NCBI RefSeq assembly: GCF_014644295.1
Contig: NZ_BMKK01000001.1
Coordinates: forward strand, 248,001 to 312,000
From: Emticicia aquatilis
GTDB lineage: Bacteria; Bacteroidota; Bacteroidia; Cytophagales; Spirosomataceae
Direction: 5' to 3'
Length of the DNA stretch: 64,000 bases
Shown: positions 23,065-30,223 of the stretch, in pieces
How the letters are laid out: every line of letters starts with the position of its first letter
How positions within the stretch are numbered: the first letter of the stretch is position 1
Notes under the pieces: model-generated
Seen by the model: only the letters and a program-made list of their open reading frames with translations
What the model was told of the DNA's origin: nothing
Database searches by the model: none
Translations under genes and position numbers: made by a program

Positions 23065-25485
23065 TCATTTCACTTTCAAGAATTTTTTAGAATACATTTT
23101 TTCTGAATTCTCAACTAACAAAAAGTAAGACCCTGCTGAAAGTGTTTGAATATCGAGTTTGATGCTATTCCATCCGTTAGTTAATGCAATATAGGCTGAT
23201 TTATACACAGATTTACCAGCAATATTTACAATGGATAGACTGACGAATGATGATTTTGACGCATAAATTTCAATCTTTAGATTATCTTCTACAGGGTTGG
23301 GAGAAAGCTTTAATTTTTGATTAATTTCTTCTTCATTTAAGCCCAAAACTTGCGGTTTTATGGTTACTTGAGTAGGAGCAGAAGTAATCGTGCAGCCCTC
23401 TGCATTTGTTATTCTGAGTGTATAATTGCCATTTTCGCTAACTGTATAGCTACTATTGGTAGCATTGGCGATTGGGTTATTGTCTTTAAACCATTGAAAA
23501 CTCAAGCCAGTTGTAGCAGTTGTAGATAATATAGTTGTTTTGCCAAAATCTACTTCTGTACCATTACTTGATTGTATTTGTGGTGGAGTTAGCGTGATTT
23601 TTACCAACTTTATCTCATTTGAAATTGGACTTTCACAGCCTTCGGCATTACGAATAACTGCTGTATATGCAGCTGTTGTTTCTTTAGCATTTATTTTATT
23701 GGTTTGCAAATTGAGTGAAGTACCATTGTAATACCACATGACTTGTTCGCCTGTTTTGAGGCTCACCGCCAACTCGGTTTGTGAGCCTTCGCAAAATCTG
23801 AAATTAGTGGTTGAGGTAATAACAGGCTTGGTAGGTTGAGGCAATTTTACCAGTTTTACTTCATCCGACTCTAAACTATTACACCCATCAGCCCCTCTGA
23901 TACTGACGGTATATCCGCCAGAAGTTTCATTGGCATTAATTTTACCTGTTCTGTTATCTAAAGGAACACCTCTATAATACCAAATTGCCTGCTCGCCCGT
24001 TTTGAGACTGACTGATAATTCAGTCTGTGAGCCTTCGCAAACCTTAAAATTATTGATTGAAGTAATAACTGGTTTGGCAGGAACTGTAGTACAATTTACG
24101 TTAGTGTTTAGTAAGGTTCGCATGGTGGCTTTATCTCTCGTTGCCAATCTAAATGGCTTCGCAAGCGACATCGTAAGTCCATTACGTATTTCTACTGCTA
24201 CATTACTTTCGGCACGTTTCAGGTTATGATTCAAATAGGCCATTTCATCGTCCGATAATAGTTTTTCAGAAACCACAATCGTTGCCATCGTAAATTGTTT
24301 CTGGCTCTGGGTAAAATCAGGCACACGATTGCCCATTTGAGCAATAAAATCATTGATAGTATAATAGTTGAAATCCGTTTTAGGATAAATCGAACCCAAT
24401 GGATATTTACTTTGGTCTTTAAATATTATCGCTTGACTCTTAACCTCAGAGGCAGGAATTAACCCCATAAGATATAATTCCCATTCATTAAAAATATCAT
24501 CTTCCGCTTTATTTTTAGCTACTAATCGATACGAATTTCCTTCTTCAACAAAATTATTATGAAAATCGCCACCTGCTCCGCCAGCACCACCAATGCTTAT
24601 GCCCATCACACCACTGGCTATATTACTTGCGGGCATGTGAGGCACCCCATCTTTCAGAAAACTGTTTTTTGCATAATTTATCCACTGATGCCCTGTCTCG
24701 TGGTTAAAACCATTATTGATACCATCAAAAATAGATAATTGTGGAGCATAATTAAAACCTTTGAGTCTTGCAGCACTACCATATTGGTCGCCTGCATTAA
24801 GGTTGCTTTGTCCGATTCCTTGTACCGAATTTCTTAACGAAGAATGAAAACGGTTATCTATATAACCCGGAACCAAAATAAAATTTAGAAAATCATACTC
24901 ATCTCGGTGATACTTATAAAATTCTTTGGCAAGAACCGCTTCATTGGCAAAATTTTTAGAACCAACATCGTCCGTGATGTTAAATATATAATCCGTAAAT
25001 TGAATGTTATTATTGATTTTTCTGATAGTTGGCGATGGCATTGCAGCAGTCCGAATTTCTGTAAAAATATTAAATCGTAGTTGCTGTACGCCGTTTTCGA
25101 ATAGATAAATATAGCCTAATACTTTATCATGATTCCAGCCCGCACTTGGTTTACTTATCGTAATACTGTACGTTCCATCACCAGCTATTTTATCGCCATT
25201 TGTGGCATTATCAAGGAGCTTGGTACGAGTAGTGCTACCATCAAACTCAAATTCGATAGATGAGGGGGTACCTCCCGTAATAATCGCTTCTAAAAGAAAA
25301 TTAGCGGTATTAGCATTTAGTACAGCAGGAGATTTTCTGACAGTTTTTATCGAAACCGCATTTGGCCGCATATTTTTTGCACTTTGATTGGCCATATCAA
25401 TATCGCATTGAGCGATGTGTCCAATATGCTGTGCAAATAGACTACTGGTACTAAAGAACAAGAAGAATAAAAACAGTTTAGGCAT
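23065..25485 (-). CDS. Secreted HExxH protein with Ig-like modules and type IX sorting domain
   Basis: 806 residues. Signal peptide at 1-18 (MPKLFLFFLFFSTSSLFA). Residues about 60-150 form a beta-rich domain. A HETGH motif at 262-266 fits a zinc metallopeptidase site, with acidic candidates for a further ligand near 312 (FVEEGNSY). Two similar modules (CEGSQTELSVSLKTGEQ and CEGSQTELAVSLKTGEQ) and an Ig-like domain follow. The last 75 residues, from LKLSPNPVEDNLKIEI to KKFLKVK, are a type A type IX C-terminal domain, so the protein should be exported and anchored at the surface. It lies 19 bases after the tail-fibre-like gene in one operon. Protease activity is inferred from the motif only. 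Confidence 0.8.
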   Translation of the reverse strand: MPKLFLFFLFFSTSSLFAQHIGHIAQCDIDMANQSAKNMRPNAVSIKTVRKSPAVLNANTANFLLEAIITGGTPSSIEFEFDGSTTRTKLLDNATNGDKIAGDGTYSITISKPSAGWNHDKVLGYIYLFENGVQQLRFNIFTEIRTAAMPSPTIRKINNNIQFTDYIFNITDDVGSKNFANEAVLAKEFYKYHRDEYDFLNFILVPGYIDNRFHSSLRNSVQGIGQSNLNAGDQYGSAARLKGFNYAPQLSIFDGINNGFNHETGHQWINYAKNSFLKDGVPHMPASNIASGVMGISIGGAGGAGGDFHNNFVEEGNSYRLVAKNKAEDDIFNEWELYLMGLIPASEVKSQAIIFKDQSKYPLGSIYPKTDFNYYTINDFIAQMGNRVPDFTQSQKQFTMATIVVSEKLLSDDEMAYLNHNLKRAESNVAVEIRNGLTMSLAKPFRLATRDKATMRTLLNTNVNCTTVPAKPVITSINNFKVCEGSQTELSVSLKTGEQAIWYYRGVPLDNRTGKINANETSGGYTVSIRGADGCNSLESDEVKLVKLPQPTKPVITSTTNFRFCEGSQTELAVSLKTGEQVMWYYNGTSLNLQTNKINAKETTAAYTAVIRNAEGCESPISNEIKLVKITLTPPQIQSSNGTEVDFGKTTILSTTATTGLSFQWFKDNNPIANATNSSYTVSENGNYTLRITNAEGCTITSAPTQVTIKPQVLGLNEEEINQKLKLSPNPVEDNLKIEIYASKSSFVSLSIVNIAGKSVYKSAYIALTNGWNSIKLDIQTLSAGSYFLLVENSEKMYSKKFLKVK

Positions 25486-25504
25486 AATAAATTTGTTTTT
25501 AAAA

Positions 25505-26734
25505 TTACAAATTATATTTCACAACCAAACTCCTAATTTTCATAGAAGTACCTTGCCAATAGTTTGGAGTAATTCCTGAGCTAATGACAGGGTAAAAATT
25601 AATAAAATACGAGTAAATATTATTATCTATTGTTTCGGTAGTTGGTATATTCGTGGTTTGTAGAGTTGTTGAATTGATGCCACTTGTTGTAATAAACAAG
25701 AGATTAGAAATACTTCCTGTCGTATGATTCTTTTTGTAAAAGGCCATAGCAATATCTGCCACGGCAGAATTATCAATTACATACGATATGATATTGCTTA
25801 TAACAGACCCTTGTGGTAAATTAATACCCATCGAGAAGTCGCTATCTGAGCCTGTATTTCCATACGCATCACGATTATTAAATTGTATCAGATTATTTAA
25901 TGCACTATTATCCGCAGTAGCTAATTGATATGCTCCGTAAGCCATAACTTGTGGTACACCCGTACTCAAAGTACCGTTTACATCGGCAAAAACTTGTCTA
26001 ACGCCTGTCCCTGCCAAACCCGACGAACGTATATTTCCCGACACATGCAATTTTTCTAATGGATCCGTCGCTCCGATTCCAACATTTCCACCATCTGTTA
26101 TGCTTAATCTTTCCAATAAATCTTGTGTATTGGTTCCTGCAAAAGTATAAAAACCCATACGGGCAGATTGCGAAGTAACACCAATCGATTTAATAGCTCC
26201 CGTAAAATAACTACCCGTTTTGAAATACATATCGTTTGTAATATTGGTAGCTAAAGTCGAAGTATTTTCTAATCTCATTTTTTCGGTTTCAGTACCACTC
26301 AAATGTAGCCTTGCCGATGGTGTAACAGTCCCCATGCCAATATTGCCATTATGGTCTATGAGCATTTTTGCGGTTTGTAGAGCCGTACCATTTTGGGTAG
26401 TATAAAACACCATTCTTGTTCCATTACCCGTGCTTGTCCATGACTCAGAGGTCCAAAATCCGATACTTGTTCTTGTGGGAGTGAATGCACTATTGGCATA
26501 GCCACCCGCACCAATCCTGAAAAGTTCAGTACTCGTAACAGTATTACTTGGCGAAGCAGCCGTACCCGAAGCAGCCCTACCTGTAATTATCGCACTTGTA
26601 TTGCCATATTGATTCAACTCTATGTCGTTTTGATAAGTATCCGTATTTTTTTTCAAGGAAGTAGGTGTGATAGAAACTGATTGCCCCCAAGCAAAATTGA
26701 TTACGGAAACGAATATAATAAGTAGTCTTTTCAT
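25505..26734 (-). CDS. Secreted tail-fibre-like protein of unknown function
   Basis: 409 residues with a signal peptide (MKRLLIIFVSVINFAWG). The middle has repeats of the kind GNIGMGTVTPSARLHLSG and GNVGIGATDPLEKLHVSG, typical of Bacteroidota fibre-like proteins that resemble phage tail fibres or S74-associated stalks. The C-terminal part is a beta-rich domain ending MKIRSLVVKYNL. No type IX sorting domain or chaperone domain is visible. It lies between the LytTR remnant (21 bases upstream) and the HExxH protein gene (19 bases downstream), so all three were probably one operon. Confidence 0.7.
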   Translation of the reverse strand: MKRLLIIFVSVINFAWGQSVSITPTSLKKNTDTYQNDIELNQYGNTSAIITGRAASGTAASPSNTVTSTELFRIGAGGYANSAFTPTRTSIGFWTSESWTSTGNGTRMVFYTTQNGTALQTAKMLIDHNGNIGMGTVTPSARLHLSGTETEKMRLENTSTLATNITNDMYFKTGSYFTGAIKSIGVTSQSARMGFYTFAGTNTQDLLERLSITDGGNVGIGATDPLEKLHVSGNIRSSGLAGTGVRQVFADVNGTLSTGVPQVMAYGAYQLATADNSALNNLIQFNNRDAYGNTGSDSDFSMGINLPQGSVISNIISYVIDNSAVADIAMAFYKKNHTTGSISNLLFITTSGINSTTLQTTNIPTTETIDNNIYSYFINFYPVISSGITPNYWQGTSMKIRSLVVKYNL

Positions 26735-26755
26735 GACTATAAAGGTTTAATGAGT

Positions 26756-27075
26756 TTAATAATTAGAAATATTACGGCACACTTCTTCCAATCGTCTTCT
26801 TGAAATCACAAACTCTGACCCATCTTTAAGCAAAATTTTCTTGGATGAAGTATCTATTTCGCTAAAAAATGGAGATTAATAATACACGATTTATTAACTC
26901 GAACGAATGAAAAAGTAAGGCTGTCTTGATAATTTTTAAGCGAATACGACATCACTTGGGTTTTGCCACTTTGCATATAAAATACCGTGTAATTGATGTC
27001 GGCCTCCAGTCTTATGATTTGTTTGGGAGCATCGTTGAGTAGGGTTTGATGCTTTCTGGATAGTTTATTTTTCAT
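26756..27075 (-). pseudogene. Frameshifted stand-alone LytTR DNA-binding regulator
   Basis: The first frame (27075 to 26854) encodes 73 residues with the N-terminal LytTR strands (IIRLEADINYTVFYMQSGKT, then VRVNKSCIINLHF) and stops early. The next frame continues at once with EIDTSSKKILLKDGSEFVIS and then RRRLEEVCRNISNY, the C-terminal LytTR half, to a stop at 26756. One extra base in the A6 run at 26864-26869 (T6 on the coding strand) would join them into a protein of about 108 residues. It is either a real frameshift, a slippage switch, or a sequencing error. Intact, it would be a transcription factor for the two secreted-protein genes just downstream. Confidence 0.75.
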
Positions 27076-27236
27076 GACTTTCGTTTTTAGATAATTTATT
27101 CTACAAAATTGAGAAAGTATATCTTAGCCGTCAATCGAATAAATATATGGTTTTTAGTAGCCTAACAAAGGTAGAAGTTTGTCAGAGAGGCTTATTATGG
27201 GTTTACTCTGCGAATGAAAATGATGTGTGTCTAATT

Positions 27237-27415
27237 GTAGGACAAGTTTCCAAATGTCAGTTGCCGAGAATAAAAACAATAAAAGTTCGACTCCTCCAGA
27301 GTCGGAAAATCTCTCCTATTCTTTCTCCCTGAATTTCATTTAGGGCTATTCAAGTTTGACCACCAAGTGGTCAGTTTTTTGTAGGGCAAGTTTCCAACTT
27401 GTCTGTTGCCGAGAA
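27237..27415. repeat. Pair of CAAGTTTCC-type spacer repeats in a 365-bp gene-free stretch
   Basis: Two copies of a 34-35-base sequence at 27237-27270 and 27381-27415 share GTAGG-CAAGTTTCCAA and end in GTTGCCGAGAA. A degenerate relative (GTAGGGCAGATTTCTGG) is near 60372, and the core resembles the inverted repeat at 50722-50783. The stretch 27076-27440 has no credible gene; it holds these repeats, a terminator and the upstream region of the LytTR gene. Confidence 0.6.
27357..27380 (+). terminator. Rho-independent terminator, plus strand
   Basis: TGACCAC (27357-27363), loop CAA, GTGGTCA (27367-27373), then G and six T. No credible plus-strand gene precedes it, so it may belong to a lost gene or limit stray transcription. 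Confidence 0.55.
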
Positions 27416-27440
27416 ATATTTACTCTGATTTGTTATCAAT

Positions 27441-27474
27441 AAAAAAGCTCCTAAATCAGTGATTTAAGGGCTTT
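27441..27474 (-). terminator. Terminator of the toxin-antitoxin operon
   Basis: GCTCCTAAATCA and TGATTTAAGGGC form a hairpin. On the minus strand it abuts the toxin stop codon and ends in six T (27441-27446). A near-identical hairpin is at 28090-28124. Confidence 0.75.
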
Positions 27475-27810
27475 TCATAAAATATCTTTTATTAATTTCA
27501 GGAGAACATTCTTCTGTTTGGTACTTTCTTCAGATTTATCATAAATCGTTACCAAATAAATATCAGTTCCTTCTTTGGTCTGATTTATTAAGTATGTAAT
27601 TACCCTAAAACCTCCACTTTTTCCACTTCCTTTACTCTCCACGGCCACACGAATTTTGTATAAACCTGCCCCTAAAGATTCTCCCAAAGTTGGGTTTTTG
27701 AGCAATTCATTAACTAAAGTATCTACCTCACCTCCAAGCGAGGCGAACTTCTTGGCAAATCGTTTGTAGTTTCGTTCAAAATGAGGTGTAACAATTACTT
27801 CATTTTTCAT
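27475..27810 (-). CDS. Type II toxin, RelE/ParE superfamily
   Basis: 111 residues starting MKNEVIVTPHFERNYKRFAK. The pattern of helix-rich N-terminus (FAKKFASLGGEVDTLVNELL), the LGAGLYKIRVA strand, GGFRVITYL and DIYLVTIYDKSE matches RelE/ParE/HigB-type toxins, which cleave mRNA or act on gyrase. The frame is open upstream to 27864, but the ATG at 27810 overlaps the antitoxin end by 11 bases, the normal coupling in such pairs. The antitoxin gene is immediately upstream. Which toxin subclass it is cannot be decided by eye. Confidence 0.8.
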   Translation of the reverse strand: MKNEVIVTPHFERNYKRFAKKFASLGGEVDTLVNELLKNPTLGESLGAGLYKIRVAVESKGSGKSGGFRVITYLINQTKEGTDIYLVTIYDKSEESTKQKNVLLKLIKDIL

Positions 27811-28012
27811 TAACCATTTCTTTTTTGAGTTCAGCAAATGTTTTTCGTGGTAATTTTCCATCACGAATTTGCTTCACTTCTTCCAAACCCTTTTCAATAG
27901 CTTTTAGTGAAACTTCTACGGTTTCGTCATTTTCAATGAGAAGTTTTACCTCTTTTTGCACCTTCTTTGGCAATGCCTTATAAACCTCATAGAATCCCTG
28001 TGCTGCACTCAT
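27800..28012 (-). CDS. Antitoxin of a RelE/ParE-type pair
   Basis: 70-residue charged, helical protein starting MSAAQGFYEVYKALPKKVQK. The C-terminal part (RDGKLPRKTFAELKKEMVNE) resembles the flexible toxin-wrapping tails of Bacteroidota antitoxins. Its stop overlaps the toxin start by 11 bases. It should neutralise the toxin and may repress the operon. A GTTAG-type direct repeat at 28021-28037 lies just upstream of the start codon. Confidence 0.75.
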   Translation of the reverse strand: MSAAQGFYEVYKALPKKVQKEVKLLIENDETVEVSLKAIEKGLEEVKQIRDGKLPRKTFAELKKEMVNEK

Positions 28013-28089
28013 GATATTCTGTTAGTAAATGTGTTAGTGACTCCGCTCTTATCGGTTTCAAATCTATAAAAATTTCAATTAAAACCAAA

Positions 28090-28124
28090 TAAAAAAAGCT
28101 CCTAAATCAATGATTTAAGAGCTT
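28090..28124 (-). terminator. Probable original terminator of the tRNA-Leu gene, now displaced
   Basis: AGCTCCTAAATCA and TGATTTAAGAGCT form a hairpin followed on the minus strand by seven A-complement T residues. It lies four bases outside the left attachment repeat. Before integration this position was directly downstream of the minus-strand tRNA-Leu gene, so it is read as the native tRNA terminator. Confidence 0.55.
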
Positions 28125-28127
28125 CTA

Positions 28128-28142
28128 AGTACCCGGAGCCGG
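28128..28142. repeat. Left attachment repeat (attL core)
   Basis: AGTACCCGGAGCCGG, identical to 35779-35793 at the tRNA-Leu 3' end. It is a partial copy of the tRNA acceptor/T-arm end left by integration. Confidence 0.85.
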
Positions 28143-28204
28143 CAAATAAATCAACTCCATAAATATCTGACTTTAAGCACTTTGCATAGTATTATCTGTA
28201 AATT

Positions 28205-28221
28205 GTTAGTAATGGTGTTAG
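28205..28221 (+). promoter_or_regulatory. Left subterminal integrase arm-type motif
   Basis: GTTAGTAATGGTGTTAG, 63 bases inside the left repeat. It matches the reverse complement of 35687-35703 at 15 of 17 positions, so the two ends carry it in inverted orientation. A third copy (15/17) is at 28021-28037 outside the element. Confidence 0.55.
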
Positions 28222-28326
28222 CATGGAACCAAAATTCTGCCTAAAATTAAATAGCCTCTTGAATGAACATAAATCATTTTATCCTTGTTTTGTTTATAGG
28301 AACAGATGTATTATTTCTACAATAGT

Positions 28327-29127
28327 ATGAGCAAATATTTTTTATTTATTTTCTTTTTAATTTCTCAAGCTGGGTTTTCACAAATCGACTTACCTCATCT
28401 ATCATTAGACCAAATATCAACAAGTATAGTTGTTCTATATGACAATGAATGTAGATTATCTGGCACGGGAACATTAATAAGTCATGATAACCGATATTTC
28501 ATAATTACAGCCAAACACGTTGCTTCAAATTTAAGTAATCATGCACAAGTTGTCTTTTCTTTTAGAAAAGATAGCGTTCCAATTAAGATAGATATAATTT
28601 TCATAAGCAAAAACTTGCCAACAATTTGGACACATCATCCAAAAGCAGATATCTCTTCTTTGGAAGTAGAACCAATTAATAAAGACTGGGAACAGTTTTT
28701 ATTACAAATTGCTATTAATTCCATACGTATTCCAAAATCGTTAGATGCACTAATGAGAGGTGATGAAACTTATTTTTATGGATTTCCTAATTTTGACATC
28801 AATTCACCAAAGATATCGCCTGTAAGTTTTTCTGCCGAAATATCAAGTATAATAAATTCAACTAAGATATTTGAATCAAGAGTATTTGAGTCATTACAAA
28901 CTAATGAATACGTTGAATACTTTTATTTAGACAAACCCAGTATGCAGGGAGCAAGTGGTTCAAGCGTTTTTGTTAGGGCAACGAAGTCTGGTTCGGGGAT
29001 AATGAGAAGTCATTTTAGTATGACTGCAATGATTGGAGTTATCACTCATACTCACTCAGATAATACAGGAGGAAAACTGGGAGTAGTAATGCCTTGTTAT
29101 TATATATGGGATTTAATTTCTAAATAA
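28327..29127 (+). CDS. Secreted trypsin-like serine protease, element cargo
   Basis: 266 residues from the preferred ATG at 28327, which puts a signal peptide (MSKYFLFIFFLISQAGFSQ) at the very N-terminus; an ATG at 28306 in frame adds seven residues. A chymotrypsin-like triad is visible: His in FIITAKHVASN, Asp in HPKADISSLEV, and Ser in QGASGSSVFV. GTGTLISHDNR before the His is also typical. The product should act outside the cytoplasm. It is the first gene inside the left end and has no obvious partner, so it is probably cargo. Its target is unknown. Confidence 0.7.
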   Translation: MSKYFLFIFFLISQAGFSQIDLPHLSLDQISTSIVVLYDNECRLSGTGTLISHDNRYFIITAKHVASNLSNHAQVVFSFRKDSVPIKIDIIFISKNLPTIWTHHPKADISSLEVEPINKDWEQFLLQIAINSIRIPKSLDALMRGDETYFYGFPNFDINSPKISPVSFSAEISSIINSTKIFESRVFESLQTNEYVEYFYLDKPSMQGASGSSVFVRATKSGSGIMRSHFSMTAMIGVITHTHSDNTGGKLGVVMPCYYIWDLISK

Positions 29128-29304
29128 GATGTGACTAAAATCAAATTCCAGCAAAAACAAAAGTATCGAGACTATTCTTTTAACCTTGATTAATAAATTT
29201 AAAAGAAACTTCAACTTCGGTCATTATAGCAACAAACTTTTATAATTCGTGAGTTTTAGTATTCAAAATAACAAATTTGTATTTTGAGATATTCTAAATA
29301 ATAA

Positions 29305-29799
29305 TCATTTTGCCCCAATCATATCAATAGCTTTTTCAAGAATTCCAATCATTCTATCTTTATCTTTTATAATATTCTCTTTTTCTTGAATAATGTTTTC
29401 TTTCTCTTTTATCTTATCTTGAAGTTGTTTAATCTTAGTCTTTAAGGAATCAATCTCTCTTGATTTTCTGCGATAGTCTTCAATTTCTTCTTCGTCTCTT
29501 TGGTCGTCTTCTTCTTTTAATTTTTCGACTTGTTTCGCTAATTTTTTACTTAAATTATAATAATATTCAAAATCCTCCTTAAAATCGACCGGATTCTCTT
29601 TATCATAGTTTAAAACGCTACTAACCGACATCTCAAAAATTTCTGCAATTTTTTCTAATCTTTCAACGGATATTTCCGTAAGTCCACGTTCTACACGTCC
29701 ATAATTGCTTGGGGCTAATCCAAGTTTTTCGGCTACGTCTTCTTGCTTCAACCCCTTAGCGAGACGTATAGCTTTAATATTTGCATAAATCTTATTCAT
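29305..29799 (-). CDS. XRE-family repressor-like regulator with a long coiled coil
   Basis: 164 residues. Residues 1-65 form a Cro/CI helix-turn-helix (IRLAKGLKQEDVAEKLGLAP, then SNYGRVERGLTEISVERLEK). Residues about 85-160 are a continuous, highly charged coiled coil with heptads such as KIKQLQDKIKEKENIIQEKE, which should drive dimer or oligomer formation. No protease or peptide-binding domain is present. It is divergent from the small HTH gene at 29909, with three TTTGCA motifs between them, so it probably represses the element's rightward genes like a satellite or prophage master repressor. That role is inferred from layout. Confidence 0.8.
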   Translation of the reverse strand: MNKIYANIKAIRLAKGLKQEDVAEKLGLAPSNYGRVERGLTEISVERLEKIAEIFEMSVSSVLNYDKENPVDFKEDFEYYYNLSKKLAKQVEKLKEEDDQRDEEEIEDYRRKSREIDSLKTKIKQLQDKIKEKENIIQEKENIIKDKDRMIGILEKAIDMIGAK

Positions 29800-29841
29800 A
29801 ATACAAAAATCAGAATTTATATTTTATAGATAAAATCATAT

Positions 29842-29891
29842 TTTGCACATTTAAAATTTGCATTTTTTAAATTTAAATTCAATATTTGCAC
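29842..29891 (+). promoter_or_regulatory. Divergent control region with TTTGCA repeats and a Bacteroidota promoter
   Basis: TTTGCA(C) occurs at 29842-29848, 29857-29862 and 29885-29891. TTTG at 29857-29860, a 20-base spacer and AATATTTG at 29881-29888 fit the TTTG-N20-TAnnTTTG promoter with one mismatch, placing a start near 29895 for the rightward HTH gene. TTTAAATTTAAA-like palindromic sequence lies between the boxes. The repeats overlap the promoter and are candidate operators for the XRE protein. Confidence 0.55.
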
Positions 29892-29908
29892 AAACAAAAA
29901 CTAACATT

Positions 29909-30133
29909 ATGCAAAATAAAACATTAACTCCAATTTCTCAGCTGATTAATGAATCTCTAAAATCAGTCATGCTACCTAATACTGAATTTAAACCTAATGC
30001 CATGTTTTACTCAACTATTGGCATTAATAAACACCGATTTGCAAAAATTATGCGAAATGAAGTAGAGCCAACACGGATTGAAATAAAGGCTTTATCAGAC
30101 TACTTTAAGATAAATCCAAAAGACCTTTTTTAG
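29909..30133 (+). CDS. Small Cro-like helix-turn-helix protein
   Basis: 74 residues starting MQNKTLTPISQLINESLKSV; the frame is open further upstream but would enter the operator region, and ATG 29909 sits 14 bases after the predicted transcription start. The segment INKHRFAKIMRNEVEPTRIE, then IKALSDYFKINPKDLF, is a compact HTH of the kind found in Cro-like and YdaS-like regulators. It is divergent from the XRE repressor gene, reproducing a CI/Cro or Stl/Str switch. It might also act as an excisionase. Confidence 0.65.
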   Translation: MQNKTLTPISQLINESLKSVMLPNTEFKPNAMFYSTIGINKHRFAKIMRNEVEPTRIEIKALSDYFKINPKDLF

Positions 30134-30153
30134 ACATTCACCCTTAGAAATAC

Positions 30154-30190
30154 AAAAAGCCCTTTCCTATTGCAGTAGGTCGGGGCTTGT
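30154..30190 (+). terminator. Weak hairpin between the Cro-like gene and the integrase
   Basis: AAGCCC and GGGGCTT enclose CCTATTGCAGTAGG, giving an interrupted stem. There is no clear T-tract, so it may be an attenuator or processing site. Confidence 0.35.
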
Positions 30191-30223
30191 AAACTTAAAT
30201 TTTAACTTTAAACACTCAAATAT

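Noticed and set aside
27147-27332. A 61-codon plus-strand ORF before the plus-strand terminator at 27357
   Set aside because: It includes one of the spacer repeats and shows no domain, signal or start context.
28021-28124. Left-outer motif plus hairpin read as the right end of a second, tandem copy of the element
   Set aside because: The 17-base motif is in the orientation of a left end, not a right end, and no further copy of the 15-bp core was noticed to the left.
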